Of a DNA stretch of 29,049 nt, positions 23,549 through 29,049 are shown in pieces. Origin of the DNA: Lachnospiraceae bacterium (GTDB lineage: Bacteria > Bacillota > Clostridia > Lachnospirales > Lachnospiraceae); contig VSNQ01000048.1 in assembly GCA_009774395.1 (NCBI GenBank), forward strand, positions 1 through 29,049. The letters run 5' to 3'. The translations under genes were made by a program, and so were the position numbers. The stretch's first letter is position 1; each line of letters starts with the position of its first letter. The notes under the pieces are model-generated. The model was not told where the DNA came from and did no database searches. It saw only the letters and a list, made by a program, of their open reading frames with translations.

Positions 23549-23773
23549 ATGGATATCAAAGAGCAGATTAATAAGGTGGTAGAGGAAGTAACTAAGAATC
23601 CTCATATTAAAGAACAGTTTGAGAAAGAACCTGTTCAGGTAATTGAGAAGTTATTTGGTGTGGATTTACCAGATGATATGGTTATGAAAATCATTGATGG
23701 TGTAAAGGCAAAACTAACGTTAGATGGTGTATCTAAAGTTGCGGATGCTTTAAAGGGTGTATTTAATAAATAA
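23549..23773 (+). CDS. Small helical protein resembling an NHLP-type leader
   Basis: 74 aa from ATG 23549, set by GGAGG 7 nt upstream; a longer in-frame start at 23510 has no site. The chain is charged and helical, with a central EKLFGVDLPDDMVMKIIDGV segment. That resembles the P..aLe..fGv.LPdd core of nitrile-hydratase-like leader peptides (NHLP), which serve as leaders for modified peptides. There is no GG/GA cleavage site and no Cys/Ser/Thr-rich core at the C-terminus (ALKGVFNK), and no modification enzyme is in the window. It may instead belong to a family of free-standing small proteins with this fold. Placement between the kinase and transporter of a peptide-sensing module is suggestive only. 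Confidence 0.7.
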   Translation: MDIKEQINKVVEEVTKNPHIKEQFEKEPVQVIEKLFGVDLPDDMVMKIIDGVKAKLTLDGVSKVADALKGVFNK

Positions 23774-23793
23774 GTTATTTATTGACAGTTCCT
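23774..23793. mobile_element. Solo end of the fold-back MITE family C
   Basis: GTTATTTATTGACAGTTCCT is the exact inverse of the left end at 12835-12854 (20 of 20). It starts at the base after the stop codon of the small gene. No partner end lies to its left. A looser AGGAACTG copy is at about 24172. Confidence 0.7.
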
Positions 23794-23842
23794 AAGCTTC
23801 TGCTATCAATTTGAACCATTGTAATTTTAAAAATTAAAAAAT

Positions 23843-23945
23843 GGGCTGTTAGGAAATATGATTTATCTTCAATCTATCATTGTGATATCAAATCAACCAT
23901 ATGATATCTGATACTTGTAGAAAATACATTATTTTCTGACAGCCC
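23843..23945. mobile_element. 103-bp MITE with GGGCTGT ends
   Basis: GGGCTGTTAGGAAATA (23843-23858) and the inverse of GGGCTGTCAGAAAATA (23930-23945) match at 14 of 16. The inside has a GATATCA/TGATATC pair and no ORF. The ends resemble those at 27321-27419. Confidence 0.65.
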
Positions 23946-23966
23946 TTTAATGGGATTAGGTTCTAT

Positions 23967-24083
23967 TTATGCAGTTGTATGTAGGCAGCCGACCATCTTC
24001 AAGCCATTTTCTGTACTTTGCCCCCATGCATCCAGTGCAAGATTGTAAGTATGCATGATTTTGCGATTCACTAGAAATTTCAT
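23967..24083 (-). CDS. Possible 38-aa peptide gene
   Basis: A 38-aa frame from ATG 24083 with GGGGG 6 nt upstream and a good promoter 50 bp further up. It starts MKFLVNRKIM and ends GLKMVGCLHTTA, with a single Cys. An in-frame upstream ATG (24161) lies in the promoter and is not credible. The MITE right beyond the stop could end transcription. It does not match AgrD (no Cys-hydrophobic-Pro pattern) or a typical bacteriocin that I know. Position next to a Bce-type transporter, divergent from it, makes a signal or regulatory peptide conceivable. Confidence 0.4.
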   Translation of the reverse strand: MKFLVNRKIMHTYNLALDAWGQSTENGLKMVGCLHTTA

Positions 24084-24132
24084 AAAATTCCCCCTGTGAT
24101 AATAGAATGTAGCTAAATGTAATTGCAGAGAT

Positions 24133-24161
24133 ATTTTATCATATGTGTTTGGGTATTTCAA
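24133..24161 (-). promoter_or_regulatory. Promoter of the 38-aa ORF
   Basis: Minus strand TTGAAA (24161-24156), 17-nt spacer, TAAAAT (24138-24133). The quality of this promoter is the main support for transcription of the ORF. Confidence 0.55.
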
Positions 24162-24216
24162 GAGTGCTGATAGGAACTGATAAACCTTTGAAAATTAAGA
24201 TGAAATCATATCCGAA

Positions 24217-24291
24217 TCTTACAAAAACGTAAGAAATAACAAGGAAATGTAAGTTAAATCAATGGCTTGCATTTCCTTTCTTTGTTATAAT
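24217..24291 (+). promoter_or_regulatory. Promoter and probable response-regulator site of the ABC operon
   Basis: TATAAT (24286-24291) with a weak -35 TGGCTT (24263-24268). Upstream is the dyad TCTTAC-AAAAAC-GTAAGA (24217-24234), and GTAAG recurs 20 bp later (24249-24253). A second dyad, GGAAATGTAAG (24243-24253) with CTTGCATTTCC (24266-24276), 10 of 11 pairs, covers the -35 region. The layout fits activation by the BceR-like regulator. Confidence 0.6.
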
Positions 24292-24329
24292 AAGTTTACA
24301 AAAAAATATGTAAAGGGAATGATAAAGAT

Positions 24330-25085
24330 ATGACAATTTTAGAGGTAAAAAATTTAAAGAAAATTTATACAACGCGTTTCGGTGGCACAAAGGTGCAGGC
24401 GCTTGCTAATATGAACTTCACTGTGGAAAATGGTGAATATGTGGCAATTATGGGGGAATCTGGTTCTGGTAAAACGACGCTGCTCAACATTCTGGCAGCA
24501 TTGGATAAGCCGACAGGCGGCGAGGTACTTCTGGGCGGCAGAAGCATTGTGGAAATTAAGGATAAAGAATTATCAGCATTTCGCCGTGATAATTTGGGAT
24601 TTGTGTTTCAGGATTTTAACTTGTTGGACAACTTTTCCATAAAGGATAATATTTTATTGCCGCTGGTCTTGCAAGGAAAAGCTGTATCGGAAATGGAGCA
24701 GAGAATTGCACCGATTGCGGAACGTTTAGGCATTACGGAACTTTTACCGAAGTATCCATATGAAGTATCAGGCGGGCAGAAACAGCGCACGGCAGTTGCG
24801 CGCGCAATTATTACAAATCCGCAGCTTATTTTAGCTGATGAGCCGACGGGGGCACTGGATTCGAAAGCGACAGCAGGACTTTTACGCGTATTTCGGGATA
24901 TTAACAGTGACGGGCAGACACTATTAATGGTGACACACAGCACAAAAGCCGCGAGCCATGCGGGGAGAGTATTGTTTATAAAAGATGGAGAAGTGTTTCA
25001 TCAGCTTTATCGCGGTGATATGACAAATGAGCAGTTTTACACAAAAATATCAGATACATTGACTTTAAAAGATGGGAATTGGTAG
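24330..25085 (+). CDS. BceA-like ABC transporter ATPase
   Basis: 251 aa. Walker A GESGSGKT (42-49), Q-loop FVFQDFN, signature SGGQKQR (147-153), Walker B LILADEP with D170/E171, and H-loop VTHS. The LolD/MacB/BceA subfamily is indicated by ALANMNFTVENGEYVAIMG and LADEPTGALDS. It powers the FtsX-like permease encoded 76 bp downstream. Together with the upstream regulator and kinase it should form a sensing and detoxification complex for cell-wall-active peptide antibiotics such as bacitracin or lantibiotics; the actual ligand is unknown. Confidence 0.95.
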   Translation: MTILEVKNLKKIYTTRFGGTKVQALANMNFTVENGEYVAIMGESGSGKTTLLNILAALDKPTGGEVLLGGRSIVEIKDKELSAFRRDNLGFVFQDFNLLDNFSIKDNILLPLVLQGKAVSEMEQRIAPIAERLGITELLPKYPYEVSGGQKQRTAVARAIITNPQLILADEPTGALDSKATAGLLRVFRDINSDGQTLLMVTHSTKAASHAGRVLFIKDGEVFHQLYRGDMTNEQFYTKISDTLTLKDGNW

Positions 25086-25122
25086 GAATTTGACATAGAA
25101 TTCAAAAGTTTTATGATATTTT

Positions 25123-25151
25123 AGAAAGAAAAATCTAATAGTTCGTGAGTA
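25123..25151. repeat. 29-bp copy of the merR-MATE gap repeat
   Basis: Matches 4308-4336 at 26 of 29 positions. It lies 10 bp before the permease start, between the ATPase and permease genes. Confidence 0.6.
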
Positions 25152-25161
25152 CAGGAAAGGA

Positions 25162-27168
25162 ATGAAATTTATGAAACATTTATACCGAAGGCTTGCTGTG
25201 ACAAATTTAAGAAGTAACCAGCAGTTTTATTTGCCATATATTTTAGTGGGAATTTTATCTTCTATGTTGTTTTATGCTATGCGGGCAATACAGGGGAATG
25301 AGGGTGTATCGAATATTCGTGGGTCAGAAACGCTAGGCATTGTGCTGACAATGGGGCTTGTGATTGTAGGCATCTGTGTTTGCATTTTTCTTTTTTATAC
25401 AAATAGCTTTATAATGAAAAGACGGCGCAAGGAACTGGGAATGTTTCATATTCTTGGGATGGAAAAGAAACATATTATATGGGTGCTGCTTTGGGAGGCG
25501 CTGATTTTATATGCAGTGTCTGTTATCGGCGGATTGGCGGTCGGCATTGTTGTCAGCAAATTGTTGACCATGTTTTTGTATCAACTGACAGGACTGTCAG
25601 AAAGTATACCATTTTATATATCATGGTGGGGGTGTTTACAGACCGCAGAATTGTTTGGAATAATGTATCTTATTTTGCTGCTGTATAATTTTATGCAGGT
25701 AAAACTAGCCAACCCTATTGCACTTTTGCACAGCAGAAATGTGGGGGAGCGCGAACCGAAGGCAAAATGGCTGTTTGCGGTAACTGGTATTGGATGTATT
25801 CTCGTGGGATATTATTTCGCAGCTAATGTCAGCGGATTGATTGAAGCAATTAATATGTTTTTTATTGCTGTAATTTTGGTAATTGCTGGAACATATGGGC
25901 TTTTTATGGCGGGGAGCATTGCATTTTTAAAACTTCTGCGCAAAAATAAGCAGTATTATTATAAGACGAAACATTTTATAACCGTGTCAGGGATGCTTTA
26001 TCGTATGAAACAAAACGCCGTCGGGCTGGCAAATATTTGTATTTTATCAACTATGGTTATGGTAATTATTTCCACAACTGTGTGTATGTATGCAGGGCTG
26101 GAAGATGCGCTTGCAAAAAGTAAAGAGCTGAATTTATCTTTCTATTATAAAGAGTATCCAACGCAGGAGCAGCGTAATTATTTGCAGGAACAAATGCAGC
26201 AGATAGTGACGGCACAGGGAAGAAAAATGACAGATATGTCAGAATATAGCTATATTCCATATATTATCCACAGTGAGGGCAATACAATAGACATATTTCA
26301 GCGGGACGCAGGATATTCTAACACAGATATGGGAATGATTCGTGTTTTCTCAAAAGAGGATTATGAAAAGTATTTGGGATGCAGCCTGCCAGAAGATGCT
26401 GATGGTATGGCATTTATTAATTCCAGCCAGCGGATAGAGGGCACTTCTGTGCAACTGTTCGGGCAGAGTTGGCAGGTGCAGGATATTACAGAACTTGTTA
26501 AGGGTAAGCTGGATAATGATGAACAATATTCTCAAATGGTAGAGGATATGATTGATTTTGTTGTTGCGGATATGGAAGCCGTAAAACAGATCGACCAATC
26601 CGCAGGCGGTAAATATGATATAACATACGAAATTACAGCGAATATTGATGGGACAAAAGAGGAGAAAAAACAATGCGCAGAAGCGTTAAAAACACAGATG
26701 GATGACTGTGGAGAACAAGGCGGATATGATGCCAGAATGTTGATATGTACTGCGGATCAGAGAGAAATGTATTTGGAATTAAACGGCGGATTTTTGTTCC
26801 TTGGGCTGTTTCTGGGGACGATGTTTTTAATGATAACCGTATTGATTATCTATTATAAGCAGATTTCAGAAGGCTATGAAGACCGCGAACGTTTTGCAAT
26901 TATGACAAAGGTTGGTATGAGCAGCAGTGAAGTGAAAGCGGCGATTCGATCGCAAGTACGCACTATTTTTTTCCTGCCGATTACGGTAGCAGTAATGCAT
27001 CTCGTAGCTGCATTTCCTATGCTGAAACTAATGCTGCTTTTGTTTAATATTAAAAATACAGTTCTGTTTATATGGTGTCTTGCAGGGACAGTTGTTGTAT
27101 TTTTTATTCTGTATTTTACAGTATTTAAACTGACATCACGGCGGTATTATCAGATAGTTTATCAGTAA
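25162..27168 (+). CDS. BceB-like FtsX-family ABC permease
   Basis: 668 aa. Ten predicted membrane helices with a large extracytoplasmic domain (about 315-535) between helices 7 and 8, the hallmark of BceB-type permeases and the part that determines peptide recognition and signalling to the kinase. The N-terminal RRLAVTNLRSNQQFYLPY and MKRRRKELGMFHILGMEKKHI segments are typical of the family. ATG 25162 has AGGA 5 nt upstream; ATG 25171 is an alternative with AAAGGA 9 nt away. Last gene of the module; no clear terminator before the repeats that follow. Confidence 0.94.
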   Translation: MKFMKHLYRRLAVTNLRSNQQFYLPYILVGILSSMLFYAMRAIQGNEGVSNIRGSETLGIVLTMGLVIVGICVCIFLFYTNSFIMKRRRKELGMFHILGMEKKHIIWVLLWEALILYAVSVIGGLAVGIVVSKLLTMFLYQLTGLSESIPFYISWWGCLQTAELFGIMYLILLLYNFMQVKLANPIALLHSRNVGEREPKAKWLFAVTGIGCILVGYYFAANVSGLIEAINMFFIAVILVIAGTYGLFMAGSIAFLKLLRKNKQYYYKTKHFITVSGMLYRMKQNAVGLANICILSTMVMVIISTTVCMYAGLEDALAKSKELNLSFYYKEYPTQEQRNYLQEQMQQIVTAQGRKMTDMSEYSYIPYIIHSEGNTIDIFQRDAGYSNTDMGMIRVFSKEDYEKYLGCSLPEDADGMAFINSSQRIEGTSVQLFGQSWQVQDITELVKGKLDNDEQYSQMVEDMIDFVVADMEAVKQIDQSAGGKYDITYEITANIDGTKEEKKQCAEALKTQMDDCGEQGGYDARMLICTADQREMYLELNGGFLFLGLFLGTMFLMITVLIIYYKQISEGYEDRERFAIMTKVGMSSSEVKAAIRSQVRTIFFLPITVAVMHLVAAFPMLKLMLLLFNIKNTVLFIWCLAGTVVVFFILYFTVFKLTSRRYYQIVYQ

Positions 27169-27217
27169 TGAATCAATAGATAGATTCATATAAAGGTTAG
27201 ATCGCGCCAATCTACTA

Positions 27218-27419
27218 TGGGGCTGTCGCAAAAAGATTTGAGGCAAGTCGATTAATCATTTCCAGAAAAAAAGTAATAACGTTTTCTTAATTCTAGTATA
27301 CGAAATGATTTCTATTATACTGGGGCTGTCGCATAAGCTTTGATTATACAAGATATAGTGTAAACCGGCGTACGGTGTTAAACTATCTTGTATATGTTTT
27401 CCTTAATGCGACAGCCCCA
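27218..27419. mobile_element. MITE(s) with TGGGGCTGTCGCA ends
   Basis: TGGGGCTGTCGCA occurs at 27218-27230 and 27321-27333, and its inverse at 27407-27419. Bases 27321-27419 form a 99-bp fold-back unit with a long inner palindrome (ATACAAGATA pairs). The first 103 bp hold another inverted pair AATCATTTC/GAAATGATT (27254-27262, 27302-27310). Either two tandem units with one end lost or a 202-bp element. No ORF. Confidence 0.7.
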
Positions 27420-27420
27420 A

Positions 27421-27493
27421 TTGCGCCAGCCGTACGCCGTAAAGCGGTAAATTTTCTTTGTGTGGCTGTGAGCTTAGTGTTATACTGAGCGCC
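27421..27493. repeat. Dispersed repeat, family A copy 2
   Basis: Begins TTGCGCCAGCCGTACGCCG and shares AAAGCGG, ATTTTC and GGCTGTG blocks with 8171-8252, then ends with GTTATACTGAGCGCC. Confidence 0.6.
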
Positions 27494-27508
27494 AATCTTT
27501 TCAACACT

Positions 27509-27557
27509 TAGTATATATCAACGCAAGACGCAGGAAGTGATGTGAAGGCATCGTTAA
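27509..27557. repeat. Dispersed repeat, family B copy 2
   Basis: Aligns with 11905-11957 after a four-base gap. The perfect hairpin of copy 1 is not kept; the match ends at GGCATCGTT. Confidence 0.5.
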
Positions 27558-27599
27558 TATATCTTATACAAAAGCGGCATTTACGCCGATTAGATGTAA

Positions 27600-27636
27600 C
27601 ACGACACCCTCTATCCTGTTCGGATACGCTGTCGTG
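27600..27636. other. Strong two-step hairpin
   Basis: CACGACA/TGTCGTG (27600-27606, 27630-27636) encloses TATCC/GGATA. No T-run and no coding context. Part of the repeat-packed gap. Confidence 0.5.
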
Positions 27637-27689
27637 AATACTTTGTTCAAGGGTTTGGTAAAAGTAATGCTACGCTCTGTGCATCAAGT

Positions 27690-27825
27690 GTAACAGTTCA
27701 GATAACCCATTGAACTGTTATGTATCCAGCCATTGGAAATCGCTTCGCGATGGGCTGGATACCTTCAACCACTACATTTTATTACGGTCAGCGCAGTAAA
27801 TGCGCAGACCTACCTGAACTGTTAC
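27690..27825. mobile_element. 136-bp element bounded by GTAACAGTTCAG inverted repeats
   Basis: Perfect 12-bp ends (27690-27701, 27814-27825). Inside, the left end also pairs with TGAACTGTTA (27711-27720), and CCAGCCATTGG..CGCTTCGCG..GGGCTGG forms a second stem. No ORF. It completes the 717-bp non-coding run after the permease; nothing gene-like was found in that run. Confidence 0.65.
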
Positions 27826-27885
27826 TATCAAATTTCTTGTTCATCAACAGGAATACTTTTTTAAAAGTTTGCTAAAAGTGTTTAC

Positions 27886-28614
27886 TTATGCGCCACAATA
27901 AATTTGAATCGCTTGCTGAACAAAGGCGGCTGTTCCGTCACCTCCGGCGTTGTCGATATTGTCCTTAAACCGTTTATCTTCTGTATACATCTGCGCTAAT
28001 CCGTTTAGTATATCATTGGTGCAGTGGTAGTAGTTTTCTGTAATAAAAGATTGCAGCGCGGCAACTTTTTCCTGTACTACAGAATCTGAAGGCGGAAGGC
28101 TGCGCATTGTGCCAAACTCTGTAAAAATCTGCATAATTTGTTCTGCGGCAGCAGTTTGCTCACTGTCTGTTTTGCCGGCGTTTTTTTGTTCGTATTCTTG
28201 ATATGCTTGCGTTGTTCCCCAGCGCTTTTTTATCTCCTCGGCAAATTGTTCTAATTCTGTTTTCTCAAAAGCATGAAACCCCATTTCGTTTACTCCTGTC
28301 TGCTGAATACTGCGGGCGAGTGAAATCAGCCCTTCAATGTGTTTTTGCTGCAGCTTTAATAACGTAATCTGCTGTGAAAGCGCTTCGTTAATATCAAATT
28401 CTGGACTGTCAAGAATGGCTTTGATTTCCTTTAGCGGAAATTGCAATTCTCGAAACATAAGAATAATTTGCAAACGGCTTAATGCAGCTTCGTTATATAA
28501 GCGGTATCCGGCGTCCGTTACTTTGCTTGGCTTTAGTAAATCAATTGCATCATAATGGTGCAGCGTCCGTATGCTGACACCCGTTAGCGCACTGACTTCA
28601 TGAACGGTTCGCAT
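27886..28614 (-). CDS. TipA-like MerR regulator
   Basis: 242 aa. MerR winged helix (about 1-70: TVHEVSALTGVSIRTLHHYD, then GYRLYNEAALSRL), a coiled-coil linker (about 75-115), and a C-terminal TipAS domain (about 120-240; FAEEIKKRWGTTQAYQEYEQ is the characteristic start). TipAS domains trap thiopeptide or similar drugs, and the regulator activates its own gene and sometimes efflux genes. The Cys at the third-last residue (YCGA) deserves note because TipA binds thiostrepton covalently through a Cys, though position equivalence is not established. Ribosome site AGGAGGAG 8-10 nt before ATG. Autoregulation is supported by its promoter. Confidence 0.92.
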   Translation of the reverse strand: MRTVHEVSALTGVSIRTLHHYDAIDLLKPSKVTDAGYRLYNEAALSRLQIILMFRELQFPLKEIKAILDSPEFDINEALSQQITLLKLQQKHIEGLISLARSIQQTGVNEMGFHAFEKTELEQFAEEIKKRWGTTQAYQEYEQKNAGKTDSEQTAAAEQIMQIFTEFGTMRSLPPSDSVVQEKVAALQSFITENYYHCTNDILNGLAQMYTEDKRFKDNIDNAGGDGTAAFVQQAIQIYCGA

Positions 28615-28642
28615 GATTGGTGCTCCTCCTTTCTTAATTTGC

Positions 28643-28673
28643 AGTATATACTATAACGTAACGTGAGAGTCAA
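28643..28673 (-). promoter_or_regulatory. MerR-type autoregulated promoter
   Basis: Minus strand TTGACT (28673-28668), 19-nt spacer and TATACT (28648-28643). The spacer holds an ACTCTCACG-TTA-CGTTATAGT dyad (7 of 9 pairs), the same design and TTA centre as the MATE promoter at 4475-4505. Confidence 0.82.
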
Positions 28674-28746
28674 GAGGGAAATGTAATATTTTATTTGATT
28701 GATGGTACAGAATAAAAGTATTTTGATAAAATATAAAAGCAAATAT

Positions 28747-28792
28747 AAACGGCGTTATGCGAAATTGAGTATGGTTTTGCAGGCGTTTTTTT
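28747..28792 (+). terminator. Orphan terminator-like hairpin
   Basis: AAACG/CGTTT and TGCGAAA/TTTTGCA pairs, separated by an internal loop, precede seven T. No plus-strand gene lies upstream within 1.5 kb, so it may end a short RNA or be fortuitous. Confidence 0.35.
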
Positions 28793-28889
28793 ATGTTTAG
28801 CGCATACAGAGTTTTTAATATCTTTCTTTAATCTGTCATGGGTCTAATTTCTCGCAGCTCTGTTACAAGAAAATTTATTAATTATAAAA

Positions 28890-28933
28890 TGATGCAATTT
28901 TGATACAAAAATGATGCAACTTTGATGCATTAG
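28890..28933 (+). promoter_or_regulatory. Four phased 11-bp direct repeats before a promoter-like -10
   Basis: Units at 28890, 28901, 28912 and 28923 share TGATgCAa, exactly 11 bp apart. TATAGAAT follows at about 28938. Such arrays are typical activator sites, here for a gene beyond the right edge. No complete CDS was found in 28674-29049. Confidence 0.55.
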
Positions 28934-29049
28934 TTTTATAGAATAGAACTATGTTTATGTTCATTTGCAAAAATATATAAAAGGTATTAAGGAACTATTA
29001 AGAAGGTGGTTTTATAAAAAATTGTGAAACAAAGGAACAATAATAAATA

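Noticed and set aside
23967..24083. AgrD-type cyclic autoinducer precursor
   Set aside because: The single Cys lacks the following hydrophobic and acidic Pro-rich context, and no AgrB-like gene is present.
24243..24276. RNA attenuator hairpin for the ABC operon
   Set aside because: The -10 lies downstream of it, so it is not in that transcript; treated as a DNA dyad.

Overview
The window looks like a chromosomal stretch of an AT-rich, strictly Gram-positive-type Clostridia (Firmicutes, probably Lachnospirales). The basis is the gene content: a BlaI/BlaR1-like pair, a BceRS-BceAB-like peptide-sensing module, a class B sortase with its own BspA-like substrate, MerR/TipA and MarR regulators driving MATE pumps, a MarR/cytidylate-kinase-like/MATE operon, and AGGAGG-type ribosome sites throughout. 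The species cannot be fixed from the sequence. I saw no rRNA, tRNA, CRISPR array, transposase or prophage gene.

Layout. 1-2160: blaI-like repressor and an M56 (BlaR1-like) membrane protease with a non-PBP sensor tail, both on the minus strand. 2170-3386: THUMP-type RNA methyltransferase preceded by a 29-codon response-regulator remnant and a good promoter. 3397-6067: MerR regulator divergent from a MATE pump, with a textbook 19-bp-spacer MerR promoter between them. 6269-7493: MFS transporter and terminator. 7500-8590: repeat-rich gap with one small hypothetical gene. 8494-11080: marR, a cytidylate-kinase-like gene and a MATE pump as one operon with a consensus promoter overlapped by two MarR-type palindromes. 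11182-12802: ferritin and an acidic hypothetical protein. 12835-13904: fold-back MITE and an S66 (MccF/LdcA-like) peptidase. 13943-18783: two-gene operon of a large LPxTG-like surface protein and sortase B. 18957-20803: YbaK/ProX-type tRNA deacylase and an MFS exporter, convergent. 20804-27168: structured gap, response regulator, intramembrane-sensing kinase, a 74-aa leader-like protein, a possible 38-aa peptide gene, ABC ATPase and FtsX-like permease. 27169-27885: tightly packed non-coding repeats. 27886-28673: TipA-like MerR regulator with its own MerR promoter. 28674-29049: no complete gene, but four phased 11-bp repeats upstream of something beyond the window.

Together the genes form a defence and envelope-stress set: antibiotic or peptide sensing (BlaRI, BceRS, two MerR, MarR), export (two MATE, two MFS, one BceAB), peptidase immunity (S66), and surface display (sortase B with substrate). 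The gaps carry at least five dispersed repeat families, several present two or more times in 29 kb, so the region has been shaped by small mobile elements. The items I consider most worth following up are the leader-like small protein and 38-aa ORF inside the Bce locus, the truncated response regulator coupled to the methyltransferase, the 100-residue tail after the sorting signal of the surface protein, and the hydrophilic inserts in a MATE pump and in the Bce-type kinase.
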